64,000 nucleotides of DNA. Source: RHKX01 sp035759925 (GTDB taxonomy: Bacteria > Actinomycetota > Thermoleophilia > Solirubrobacterales > 70-9). Shown here piece after piece: positions 35,561-43,663 of the stretch (within the stretch, counting starts at the first letter, position 1; every line of letters starts with the position of its first letter). The stretch covers positions 1 to 64,000 of the forward strand of contig DASTTY010000045.1 of assembly GCA_035759925.1 (NCBI GenBank), given 5' to 3'. The notes under the pieces are model-generated. The model saw only the letters and a program-made list of their open reading frames with translations. It ran no database searches and was not told where the DNA came from. A program made the translations under genes and the position numbers.

Positions 35561-37611
35561 TGACCGAGGAGACGAAGACGGCCACGGCCCGCGACCACGG
35601 CGCGACCGAGCTCGACGAGCTCGCGATCGACACGATCCGGACGCTGGCGATGGACGCTGTCCAGAAGGCGAACTCTGGCCATCCCGGCACCCCGATGGGC
35701 CTGGCGCCGCTCGGCTACGTCCTCTACTCGCAGGTGATGCACCACAACCCGGTCAATCCGCACTGGCCGGGCCGGGACCGGTTCGTCCTCAGCGCCGGCC
35801 ACGCCTGCATGCTCCAGTACGCCTGCCTGCACCTCTCCGGCTACGACCTGACCCTCGACGACATCAAGCAGTTCCGGCAGTGGCAGAGTCGCACCCCCGG
35901 CCATCCCGAGTTCCGGCACACGGCCGGCGTCGAGGTCTCGACCGGGCCGCTCGGCCAGGGGTTCGCCAACTCGGTCGGCTTCGCCCTCGCCGAGGCGCAC
36001 CTCGCCGCGACCTTCAACCGCCCCGCCCACGAGATCGTCGACCACCACGTCTTCACGATCTGCAGCGACGGCGACATGGAGGAGGGGATCGCCAGCGAAG
36101 CCGCGTCGCTCGCCGGCTACCTCGGCCTCGGCAAGCTGATCGCGATCTACGACGACAACAAGATCACGATCGAGGGCTCGACCGACCTCGCCTTCCACGA
36201 CGACGTCGGCAAGCGGTTCGAGTCCTACGGCTGGTCGGTGCACAGGCTCGACATCAACCCGCCGCTGGAGCGGATCGAGGCGGCGCTCGAGGAGGCGAAG
36301 TCGGTGACCGACCGGCCGTCGATGATCGTCCTCCCCTCGCACATCGGCTTCGGCAGCCCGAACAAGCAGGACTCCGCCTCCGCGCACGGCTCGCCGCTCG
36401 GCGAGGACGAGGTGAAGCTGACCAAGGAGGCGCTCGGCTGGCCCTACGAGGAGCCCTTCACCGTCCCCGACGAGGTCTACGAGCTCTTCGAGGGGGTGAA
36501 GGAGCGCGGGCTCGCGGCCGAGGCGGAGTGGGACGAGCGATTCGAGGCCTACGCGGCCGAGCATCCCGACCTCGCCGAGGAGCTTCAGCGGATCACCCGA
36601 CACGAAGCACCGAAGCTGCCGCCGCTCTCGGCGGCACCGAAGTTCGAGCGGGGAGGCGATCCGGTCGCGACGCGCTCGGCCTCGGGGAAGGCGCTGAACT
36701 GGCTGGCGCCGGACGTGCCGGAGCTGATCGGCGGCTCGGCCGACCTCGCGCCGTCGACCTCGACGAACCTCGACGACTACCCGAGCGTCCGCCGCCACGA
36801 CTTCGGCGGCCGCAACCTCCACTTCGGGATCCGCGAGCACGCGATGGGCGCGATCGTCAACGCGATGACGATCGAGGGGCTGCGTGCCTACGGCGCGACG
36901 TTCCTCGTCTTCAGCGACTACATGCGCGGCGCGATCCGGCTGGCGGCGATCATGGAGGTGCCGTCGATCTTCGTCTTCACTCACGACTCGATCGGGGTCG
37001 GCGAGGACGGCCCGACCCACCAGCCGATCGAGCAGGTCCCGGCGCTGCGGGCGATGCCGAACCTCGACGTGATCCGTCCCGCCGATGCGAACGAGACGGC
37101 ACTCGCCTGGCACTGGCTGTTGAGCGGCGAGCGCAACCCGACGGCGCTGGCGCTGACCCGCCAGAAGCTGCCGATCCTCGATCGCGCCGCGATCCCCGAC
37201 GACGCGATCGAGCGCGGCGCCTACGTGCTCCGCGACCCCGACGGCGGCGGCGAGCCGGACGTGATCCTGATCGGCACCGGCTCTGAGGTCTCGCTCTGCC
37301 TCGATGCTGCCGACCTGCTCGCCGCCGACGGAACCGCGGTCCGCGTCGTCTCGATGCCGTGCATGGAGCGGTTCGCCAAACAGGAGCAGGCCTACCGCGA
37401 CGAGGTCCTGCCGCCGGCGGTGACGGCACGGCTCTCGGTCGAGGCCGCCGCCACGTTCGGCTGGGACCGCTGGATCGGCGAGGCCGGCTACGCCATCGGC
37501 ATCGACCACTTCGGCGCCTCGGCGCCGGCCGCGGACGTGTTCAAGGGCTTCAACCTGACCGCCGAGGAGGTCGCCGGCCACGCCCGCAATGTGATCGGGG
37601 CCGGCTCGTGA
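35560..37611 (+). CDS. tkt: Transketolase
   Basis: A 683-residue thiamine-diphosphate enzyme. SGHPGTPMGLAPLGYVLYSQ, SAGHACMLQYACLHLSGYDL, the cofactor motif CSDGDMEEGIASEAASLAGY with IAIYDDNKITIEG, and FTHDSIGVGEDGPTHQPIEQ are typical. It transfers two-carbon units between sugar phosphates. The ATG overlaps the ROK stop by one base, and the tkt stop overlaps rpiB (GTGA). Confidence 0.96.
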   Translation: MTEETKTATARDHGATELDELAIDTIRTLAMDAVQKANSGHPGTPMGLAPLGYVLYSQVMHHNPVNPHWPGRDRFVLSAGHACMLQYACLHLSGYDLTLDDIKQFRQWQSRTPGHPEFRHTAGVEVSTGPLGQGFANSVGFALAEAHLAATFNRPAHEIVDHHVFTICSDGDMEEGIASEAASLAGYLGLGKLIAIYDDNKITIEGSTDLAFHDDVGKRFESYGWSVHRLDINPPLERIEAALEEAKSVTDRPSMIVLPSHIGFGSPNKQDSASAHGSPLGEDEVKLTKEALGWPYEEPFTVPDEVYELFEGVKERGLAAEAEWDERFEAYAAEHPDLAEELQRITRHEAPKLPPLSAAPKFERGGDPVATRSASGKALNWLAPDVPELIGGSADLAPSTSTNLDDYPSVRRHDFGGRNLHFGIREHAMGAIVNAMTIEGLRAYGATFLVFSDYMRGAIRLAAIMEVPSIFVFTHDSIGVGEDGPTHQPIEQVPALRAMPNLDVIRPADANETALAWHWLLSGERNPTALALTRQKLPILDRAAIPDDAIERGAYVLRDPDGGGEPDVILIGTGSEVSLCLDAADLLAADGTAVRVVSMPCMERFAKQEQAYRDEVLPPAVTARLSVEAAATFGWDRWIGEAGYAIGIDHFGASAPAADVFKGFNLTAEEVAGHARNVIGAGS

Positions 37612-38072
37612 GGTTCGCCTGCGGCTTCGACCACGGCGGCTACTCGCTCCGCGAGACCGTCTTCGCTGCCCTCGAGACCGACGGCCACGTACCCGTCGAC
37701 CTCGGCGCCGACGAGCTCGACTCCGGGGACGACTACCCCGACTTCGCGCTCGCGGTCGTCAAGGCGATGCTCGCCGGCGACGCCGAGCGCGGCATCCTCG
37801 TCTGCGGCTCCGGGGCCGGCGTCGCCGTCGCGGCGACGAAGGTGAAGGGGATCCGCGCCGCGATGGCCCACGACACCTACACCGCCGCCCAGTGCGTCGA
37901 GCACGACAACTGCAACGTCCTCGCGCTCGGCGCCCGCGTGATCGGCCCCGAGATCGCCTCCGAGCTGGTCGCCGCCTTCGCCAACGCCGTCTTCAGCGGC
38001 GAGGAGCGCCACGTTCGCCGGCTCGCCAAGGTCGACACGATCGAGCGCGACGGCGTGAACGCGAAGCTCTGA
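37608..38072 (+). CDS. rpiB: Ribose-5-phosphate isomerase B (RpiB/LacAB family)
   Basis: A 154-residue enzyme with the opening FACGFDHGGYSLRE and the catalytic-cysteine motif GILVCGSGAGVAVAATK, followed by RAAMAHDTYTAAQCVEHDN. It interconverts ribulose and ribose 5-phosphates. The GTG start overlaps the tkt stop, so tkt and rpiB are coupled. Confidence 0.9.
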   Translation: MRFACGFDHGGYSLRETVFAALETDGHVPVDLGADELDSGDDYPDFALAVVKAMLAGDAERGILVCGSGAGVAVAATKVKGIRAAMAHDTYTAAQCVEHDNCNVLALGARVIGPEIASELVAAFANAVFSGEERHVRRLAKVDTIERDGVNAKL

Positions 38073-38080
38073 ACGAGCGA

Positions 38081-38122
38081 GCAGCGGGCAGCACGCTCGC
38101 TGCGCTCGCTTCAGCGGGCAGC
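38081..38122. repeat. 17-bp motif flanked by an 11-bp direct repeat
   Basis: CGCTCGCTGCGCTCGCT (38094-38110), identical to the motif in the tandem repeat after moaA, lies between two copies of CAGCGGGCAGC (38082-38092 and 38112-38122). The motif is itself a 9+8-bp tandem of CGCTCGCTG. AGCGAGC at 38076 could pair with its GCTCGCT halves. Confidence 0.6.
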
Positions 38123-38137
38123 GTCGGTACCGACGGT

Positions 38138-38184
38138 CTGCGGGTGCATCTGGCGTCGTAGAGCGACCCGAAATGCACCCGCAG
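38138..38184. terminator. Bidirectional hairpin between rpiB and fdhD
   Basis: CTGCGGGTGCAT (38138-38149) and ATGCACCCGCAG (38173-38184) form a perfect 12-bp stem with a 23-base loop in the convergent gap, followed on the plus strand by TCTTCT. It could stop transcription from both sides. Confidence 0.55.
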
Positions 38185-38188
38185 TCTT

Positions 38189-38950
38189 CTAGGCCACCCG
38201 CTCGGCGCCGCTGTAGACGTTGACCGAGCCGCTGCGGGCGAAGCCGGCGAGGGTCATCCCGCGGTCGGTCGCGAGCTCGATCGCGAGCGAGGTCGGGGCG
38301 CCGACGCCGACGAGGATCGGACAGCCGGCGACGGCGGCCTTCTGAACGAGCTCGAAGGCGATCCGGCCGCTGACCACGAGGATCAGGCCGGAGAGCGGAA
38401 CGAGGCCGTCGAGGAGCGCTCGCCCGATCGCCTTGTCCATCGCGTTGTGGCGGCCGACGTCCTCGCGGGCGATCATCGCGTTCCCTTCGGCGTCGAACAG
38501 GCCCGTGGCATGGAGTCCGCCGGTGAGCTCGAAGGCGGGTTGACGGAGGTGCTCGGGCAGGGCGGCGAGAAGGGCGCGCGAGATCGTCGGCCCCGCTGTC
38601 GCCGCTGGGGCGTCGACGGCCACCTGTTCGATCGCCCCCTTGCCGCAGACGCCGCACGACGACGTGGTGTAGAAGCTCCGCTCACCGGGGTCACGGACGA
38701 GCGGTCCGGCGATCTCGATCACGTTGGCGGCGAGGTCGGCCGGCGGTCCCGTCTCGCGCGGTTCGTCGATCAGCCCCTCGCCGTGGAGGAAGCCGAGCGC
38801 CAGCTCCTCGTCGCGGCCCGGGGTCCGCATCGTCACCGCGACCGGCCGTCCGTCGACGCGGATCTCGAGCGGCTCCTCGACCGCCACCTCGTCGTCGTGG
38901 CCGTCGCGGCTGATCCGCTTGTGCATGCGGGGATCGATCACCGGCTCCAT
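38189..38950 (-). CDS. fdhD: Formate dehydrogenase sulfurtransferase FdhD
   Basis: A 253-residue maturation factor: EEPLEIRVDGRPVAVTMRTP, LALGFLHGEGLI, YTTSSCGVCGKGA with the sulfur-carrying CxxC, and MIAREDVGRHNAMDKAIG. FdhD moves sulfur to the molybdenum cofactor for formate dehydrogenases, matching the molybdoenzyme gene at 26-28 kb. ATG at 38950 overlaps the mobA stop (TGATG). Confidence 0.93.
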   Translation of the reverse strand: MEPVIDPRMHKRISRDGHDDEVAVEEPLEIRVDGRPVAVTMRTPGRDEELALGFLHGEGLIDEPRETGPPADLAANVIEIAGPLVRDPGERSFYTTSSCGVCGKGAIEQVAVDAPAATAGPTISRALLAALPEHLRQPAFELTGGLHATGLFDAEGNAMIAREDVGRHNAMDKAIGRALLDGLVPLSGLILVVSGRIAFELVQKAAVAGCPILVGVGAPTSLAIELATDRGMTLAGFARSGSVNVYSGAERVA

Positions 38951-39543
38951 CACCGCTCTGATTCCCGTTCTGCGGCAAGCGAAGCTTCCGCCCGGGCCAG
39001 CCCGTCGGGGTCGTTGACGTTCGCGAAGATCACGCCCGGATCGCCGTAGCGGGTCAGCTCCTCGCCGGCGATCGCCTCGGCACCGAGCTCGGCGACGACC
39101 CGCCGCATCGGCGCCGCGGTTGCCAGCCAGGCGCGAAGCTGCGGCAGCAGCTCCGGGTCCCAGCGGGCGACGAGCGGCTGCGGGTACGGGTCGGCGGGGA
39201 TGACGAGCGGCTCCTCCCGTGCCGCGAGCTCCGTGATCAGTGAGGCCGGGAGCAGCGGGAGGTCACAGGCGATGCAGACCAGGGGCTCGTCGAACGCTTC
39301 CAGCGCGGCGACGATCCCGGCCAGCGGGTGGGCCGGCTCGTCCGGCTCGATCAGGACCTCGCAGTCGAGCGCCGGCAGCGCCGAGCCGGACTTGGCGACG
39401 ACGATCGGCTCGAGGCCGGCGTCCCGGGCTGTCGCGATCGGATAGGCGATCAGCGGCCTGCCGGCAAGCTCGACCGCAGCCTTCGGTCCGCCCATCCTGG
39501 TGCCGCGACCGCCCGCCATGATCGCCGCACGCCTCGCCCTCAT
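38950..39543 (-). CDS. mobA: Molybdenum cofactor guanylyltransferase MobA
   Basis: A 197-residue nucleotidyltransferase: IMAGGRGTRMGGPKAAVELA is the GTP-binding loop, and VCIACDLPLLPASLI and FANVNDPDGLARAEA complete the site. It attaches GMP to molybdopterin, giving the bis-MGD form used by DMSO-reductase-family enzymes. It is coupled to fdhD and divergent from moeA across only 36 bases. Confidence 0.92.
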   Translation of the reverse strand: MRARRAAIMAGGRGTRMGGPKAAVELAGRPLIAYPIATARDAGLEPIVVAKSGSALPALDCEVLIEPDEPAHPLAGIVAALEAFDEPLVCIACDLPLLPASLITELAAREEPLVIPADPYPQPLVARWDPELLPQLRAWLATAAPMRRVVAELGAEAIAGEELTRYGDPGVIFANVNDPDGLARAEASLAAERESER

Positions 39544-39567
39544 CGCTCCAGTCTCGCAGCGATCAGC

Positions 39568-39573
39568 GATGAT
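39568..39573 (+). promoter_or_regulatory. Candidate leaderless -10 element for moeA
   Basis: GATGAT lies 6 bases before the GTG at 39580, in the 36-base gap shared with mobA. Only four positions match the consensus. Confidence 0.3.
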
Positions 39574-39579
39574 CCGCCG

Positions 39580-40791
39580 GTGGCGCTGACCGACATCGAA
39601 ACCGCTCACGCGCTCGTCCTCGACCGGGTCCGGCCGGCCGCGCGCGAGATCGTCGCCCTGCGCGCCGCCGACGGCCGGATCGCCGCCCGCGAGGCCGTCG
39701 CCCGGGTCGCCGTGCCGGGCTTCGACAACTCGGCGATGGACGGCTTCGCGGTTCGCGCCGTCGATGTCGCCTCCGCCGGCGAGCAGGCACCGCGCGAGCT
39801 TCGTGTCGTCGGCGAGTCGCGGGCCGGTCGCCCCGCCACGACCGAGCTCGGGACCGGGGAGGCGATCGCGATCTCGACCGGGGCGATGGTGCCGGCCGGC
39901 GCCGACGCGGTCGTCCGCGTCGAGGACACCGACCGGAGCGGCGAGACGGTCGCCGTCAGCGCCGCGGTCGAGGTCGGCGCGAACATCCGCCGCGCCGGCG
40001 AGGACGTCCGCGAGGGCGACGTCCTGCTCGAGCGCGGCGCGCGGATCGGGGCCGCGGCGCTCGGCGCACTCGCCGCCGGCGGAATCGCCGCCGTCGAGTG
40101 CTCGCGGCGCCCGCGCGTCGCCATCCTGCTGACCGGCGACGAGCTGGTCGAGCCCGATCGCGACCTCGGGCCGGGGCAGATCCACGACTCGAACGCCTAC
40201 GCGGTGCCGCCGCTCGCCGTCGCTGCCGGCGCCGAGATCGAATCGGTCGCAGTGATCGGCGACGACCGCGGCACGACGACGAAGGAGATCGAGCGCGGGC
40301 TCGCCGCCGACGTGCTCGTCGTCTGCGGCGGCGTCTCGGTCGGCGAGCACGATCACGTCCGGCCGGCGCTCGAGGCCCTCGATGTCGAGCAGGTCTTCTG
40401 GGGCGTCTCGCTACGACCCGGGAAGCCGACGTACTTCGGCGTCGCGCCGAGCGGCGCGCTCGTCTTCGGCCTGCCCGGCAACCCGGTCTCGGCGATGGTC
40501 ACGTTCCTGCTCTTCGCGCGCCCGGCGCTGCTCGCCATGCAGGGCGCCGACCCGGCCGCGCGCTCGGTCATGGCCCGCCTGACCGGCGACTACACGAAGG
40601 TCCCCGGGCGCGCCGAGGCGATCCGGGTCCGCCTCGACGCCGGCCCGGCCGGGTGGGAGATCACGCCGACCGGAGCGCAGGGATCGCACGTCCTGACCTC
40701 GATGCTCGACGCCGACGGCCTCGCCTTCGCGCCGGCGGAGCTGGTCGAGCTGGCGGCCGGCACCGAGCTGCGCACGGAGTTGATCGGGTGA
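39580..40791 (+). CDS. moeA: Molybdopterin molybdotransferase MoeA
   Basis: A 403-residue enzyme that inserts molybdate into adenylylated molybdopterin. PGFDNSAMDGFAVRAVD, GEAIAISTGAMVPAGADAVV, VVCGGVSVGEHDHVRPAL and GLPGNPVSAMVTFLLFARPA are the characteristic blocks. GTG at 39580 is the likely start; the stop overlaps the moaDE start (GTGA). It leads the moeA-moaDE-moaC-moaB operon. Confidence 0.95.
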   Translation: MALTDIETAHALVLDRVRPAAREIVALRAADGRIAAREAVARVAVPGFDNSAMDGFAVRAVDVASAGEQAPRELRVVGESRAGRPATTELGTGEAIAISTGAMVPAGADAVVRVEDTDRSGETVAVSAAVEVGANIRRAGEDVREGDVLLERGARIGAAALGALAAGGIAAVECSRRPRVAILLTGDELVEPDRDLGPGQIHDSNAYAVPPLAVAAGAEIESVAVIGDDRGTTTKEIERGLAADVLVVCGGVSVGEHDHVRPALEALDVEQVFWGVSLRPGKPTYFGVAPSGALVFGLPGNPVSAMVTFLLFARPALLAMQGADPAARSVMARLTGDYTKVPGRAEAIRVRLDAGPAGWEITPTGAQGSHVLTSMLDADGLAFAPAELVELAAGTELRTELIG

Positions 40792-41477
40792 GCAGCGCTA
40801 GCCTCGCCGGGATGGACACGATGACGATCAGCGTCAGGCTTTTCGCGATCCTTCGCGAACGCGCCGGGCAGGACCGGATCGCCCTCGAGCTCGATCCCGG
40901 CGCCACCGTCGACGACGCGCTCGCCGCCCTCGCCCGCGAGCCGGGGCTGGCCGAGCCGCTCGACAGGATGGCCGTGGCGATGGCGGTCAACCGCGACTAC
41001 GCCTCCGGCGACACCGAGCTGCACGCCGGCGACGAGCTGGCGCTGATCCCGCCGGTGAGCGGTGGCGCCGCCGAGGTTCATGCCCGGGTCAGCACGGAGC
41101 CCCTGTCGCTGGAGCGGATCGCGGCACTGGTCGTCCGCCCGGCGGCAGGCGCCGTCGTCAGCTTCCAGGGGATCACCCGCGAGGTCGAGAGCCTCGAGTA
41201 CGAGGCCTACGCGGAGATGGCCGAGGAGCGGATCGCGGCGATCCTGATCGACTGCTGCGAGCGCCACGACCTCGAGGCCGCCGCGGCCGAGCACCGGACG
41301 GGGACGGTGCCACTCGGGGAGCCGAGCGTGATCGTCGCGGTCGCCGCCGGTCACCGCGGCGAGGCCTTCGCGGGCGCTCGTGAGGCGATCGACCGGATCA
41401 AGGCCGAGGCGCCGATCTGGAAGCAGGAGGTCGAGGGAGGTGAGGCGCGATGGGTCGAGGGCACGAAACCGGCCTGA
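40788..41477 (+). CDS. MoaD-MoaE fusion, molybdopterin synthase
   Basis: A ~229-residue fusion. Residues ~12-90 are MoaD, the sulfur carrier: SVRLFAILRERAGQDRIALE ending ELALIPPVSGG, the Gly-Gly that must be freed to form the thiocarboxylate. Residues ~95-229 are MoaE, the catalytic half: AGAVVSFQGITREVESLEYE, EHRTGTVPLGEPSVIVAVAA and EAPIWKQEVEG. Mycobacterial MoaX has this order and is cleaved after the Gly pair. GTG 40788, overlapping the moeA stop, is used; ATG 40812 or 40821 are alternatives. moaC begins inside its last 28 bases. Confidence 0.92.
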   Translation: MSSASLAGMDTMTISVRLFAILRERAGQDRIALELDPGATVDDALAALAREPGLAEPLDRMAVAMAVNRDYASGDTELHAGDELALIPPVSGGAAEVHARVSTEPLSLERIAALVVRPAAGAVVSFQGITREVESLEYEAYAEMAEERIAAILIDCCERHDLEAAAAEHRTGTVPLGEPSVIVAVAAGHRGEAFAGAREAIDRIKAEAPIWKQEVEGGEARWVEGTKPA

Positions 41478-41944
41478 CCCACATCGGTCCCGACGGGGCG
41501 GCGCAGATGGTCGACGTCGGCGCCAAGCCGGAGAGCGAGCGCCGCGCCGTCGCCGAGGCCCGGGTGCGGATGAAGCCGGAGACGGCCCGCGCGGTCGAGG
41601 CCGGCGACGGGCCGAAGGGCGACGTCCTCGGAACCGCGCGGCTGGCCGGGATCGGCGCCGCCAAGCAGGCCGGGACGCTGGTCCCGCTCGCCCATCCGAT
41701 CGCGCTCAGCTTCGCCGACGTCCGCGCCGAGGTCGATGCCGGTGCGGGGCTGGTGGTCCTCACCGCGGAGGCTCGCTGCACCGGCCGGACCGGGGTCGAG
41801 ATCGAAGCGATGGCGGCGGCGTCGGTCGCGGCGCTGACCGTCTACGACATGGTCAAGGCGATCGAGCGCGGCGTCGAGATCGAGCGCGTCCGGCTACTCC
41901 AGAAGAGCGGCGGCAAGAGCGGCGAGTGGAATGCCGCCGACTGA
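41450..41944 (+). CDS. moaC: Cyclic pyranopterin monophosphate synthase MoaC
   Basis: A 164-residue enzyme converting the MoaA product to cyclic pyranopterin. LTHIGPDGAAQMVDVGAKPE, AKQAGTLVPLAHPIALS and GVEIEAMAAASVAALTVYDM are diagnostic. GAGGGAGGTGA precedes the ATG. It overlaps moaDE by 28 bases and moaB by 14. Confidence 0.95.
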   Translation: MGRGHETGLTHIGPDGAAQMVDVGAKPESERRAVAEARVRMKPETARAVEAGDGPKGDVLGTARLAGIGAAKQAGTLVPLAHPIALSFADVRAEVDAGAGLVVLTAEARCTGRTGVEIEAMAAASVAALTVYDMVKAIERGVEIERVRLLQKSGGKSGEWNAAD

Positions 41945-42437
41945 AGCGCCGCGGGCGGCCGTCCTGACGATCAGCACCTCCCGGGCGGAGGGCGGGGGAG
42001 GGGAGGACGAGAGCGGCGACCGCCTCGAGGCCTACGCCGCGGCGCTCGGCGCCGATGTCACGGTGCGCGATCTGATCGCCGACGATCGCGACCTGATCGC
42101 CGACCGCCTGCGCCGGCTCTGCGACGAGGAGGGCTGCCGGCTCGTGCTGACGACCGGCGGCACCGGCTTCGCCGCCGACGACGTGACGCCGGAAGCGACG
42201 CTCGAAATCGCCGATCGCGAGGCGCCGGGCATCGCCGAAGCGATGCGGCTCGCGTCGCGCGAGCACACCCCGCACTGGATGCTCGCCCGCAACGTCGCCG
42301 TGATCCGCGGCCGGACCCTGATCGTCAACTTCCCCGGCAGCCCGAAGGCGATCGCCGAGGCCGGCGAGGCGGTCGCCGCCGCGCTCCCGCACGCGCTGCG
42401 GCTGCTCGCCGGCGAGCCCGCCTCTCACTCCCACTGA
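41931..42437 (+). CDS. moaB: MoaB/MogA-family molybdopterin adenylyltransferase
   Basis: A 168-residue protein: AAVLTISTSRAEGGGGEDES, LVLTTGGTGFAADDVTPEAT and VNFPGSPKAIAEAGEAV. This family adenylylates molybdopterin before MoeA inserts the metal. It is the last gene of the operon; the phosphoesterase gene converges 17 bases later. MogA-like activity is inferred from the MPT-binding motifs. Confidence 0.9.
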   Translation: MPPTEAPRAAVLTISTSRAEGGGGEDESGDRLEAYAAALGADVTVRDLIADDRDLIADRLRRLCDEEGCRLVLTTGGTGFAADDVTPEATLEIADREAPGIAEAMRLASREHTPHWMLARNVAVIRGRTLIVNFPGSPKAIAEAGEAVAAALPHALRLLAGEPASHSH

Positions 42438-42454
42438 TTGATCGCCGGGTCCGG

Positions 42455-43582
42455 TCAGCGGCGACCGGCGCGGCCGGCGAGGACCTCGCGGTCGACGTCG
42501 GTGAGGACCTCCACCAGCTCGGGCGGGCCCGATTCGGCGACGACGACCATCGACCCCGGCCAGAACGGGCTCTGCGGCACGGCGCGGCCGAGTAGCGCCG
42601 ACGCATAGAGCCAGTTGCCGGTGTTGTGGAGGGTGACGCCGTTGCGGCGCCAGGCCGGCCCGCCCGGCCCGTCGTCGTCGACCAGCGATCCGCGACGGTG
42701 GATGTGGCCGAAGATCACGTGCTCGGCCTCGATCCCGAGCCGCTCGACCACGACGTGCATCGCCTCGACCCCGGCGCGGCCGATCTCGGCAATCGAGAAG
42801 TCGCGGTTGAAGCGCCCGAGGCCGGCCCGCTCGAGGCCGAGCAACGTTGCCGGCACGACCGCGGAGCCGAGCAGCTTGCCGCGGATCGTCCGCGCCTTGC
42901 CGGAGGCGCCGCCGATCGTCTCCCAGATCCGCAGTGCCGGAGAGCGGCCGTCGCCCTTGCCCCCGACCGTGCGCCCGCCCTGGGCGAGGCTGAAGATCAG
43001 GTCGTAGACCGGCGCGTGGACGTGCTCGTAGTCGTGGGCGGACTGGCGCCGTCCGGTCGGTCTGCCGCCGAGCCGATCGACCGTCGCGACCGAGAGCCGC
43101 TCGATCGTCGGCAGCGTGACGTGGCTGTCGAGGTAGTGACCGTGGGTCGCGAAGACGTCATCGCGGACCCAGATGCCGGGATAGCGGACCTCGAGCCGCG
43201 CCTCCCCGAGCCAGCCGGCGATCGTTTCGACGGCCGGATGCGGATCGGCGACCAGCTCGTCGAGAGCGACCGGCCCGTCGCTCTCGCCCGCTCGCTCGAG
43301 CCAGGATCCGAGCAGGCGATGGTCGTGGTTGCCGGGAACGAGGACGACGTCCTTGCCGGCGAACGACGTGCCGACGGCGCGAAAGAACTCGCGGGCCTCG
43401 AGCAGCGACTCGCCGAGCGGGCCGTCGCGAAGCTCGACGATGTCGCCGAGGAGGACGATTCGCTCGGCGCCGACCCGATCGATGGCCTCGAGGAGCCGCT
43501 CGCGCATCGCCGGCCGGCGCAGGACGTCGTGCCCGGAGGTGGCGCCGAGATGGAGGTCGGAGATGAGAACGGTGGTCGGCAT
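42455..43582 (-). CDS. Metallophosphoesterase, calcineurin-like
   Basis: A 375-residue enzyme with all five metal-binding motifs: ISDLHLGATSGHD, LLGDIVEL, VPGNHDHRLLG, FATHGHYLDSHV and FGHIHRRGS. The layout resembles UDP-2,3-diacylglucosamine hydrolase but is longer, with a helical insert (~150-250); substrate unknown. ATG at 43582 begins the conserved first strand. Divergent from the large oxidoreductase gene. Confidence 0.84.
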   Translation of the reverse strand: MPTTVLISDLHLGATSGHDVLRRPAMRERLLEAIDRVGAERIVLLGDIVELRDGPLGESLLEAREFFRAVGTSFAGKDVVLVPGNHDHRLLGSWLERAGESDGPVALDELVADPHPAVETIAGWLGEARLEVRYPGIWVRDDVFATHGHYLDSHVTLPTIERLSVATVDRLGGRPTGRRQSAHDYEHVHAPVYDLIFSLAQGGRTVGGKGDGRSPALRIWETIGGASGKARTIRGKLLGSAVVPATLLGLERAGLGRFNRDFSIAEIGRAGVEAMHVVVERLGIEAEHVIFGHIHRRGSLVDDDGPGGPAWRRNGVTLHNTGNWLYASALLGRAVPQSPFWPGSMVVVAESGPPELVEVLTDVDREVLAGRAGRR

Positions 43583-43644
43583 CAGCGCAAATCCTCGCAA
43601 CTCCGACGCTCCGCGGCCGCTGCCGGACCACCGCTGCGGCAGGG

Positions 43645-43650
43645 TAGACT
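43645..43650 (+). promoter_or_regulatory. Candidate -10 element for the alcohol oxidase-aldehyde dehydrogenase gene
   Basis: TAGACT lies 13 bases before the ATG at 43664, giving a leader of about 7 bases. Confidence 0.38.
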
Positions 43651-43663
43651 CGCCGATCGGGAA

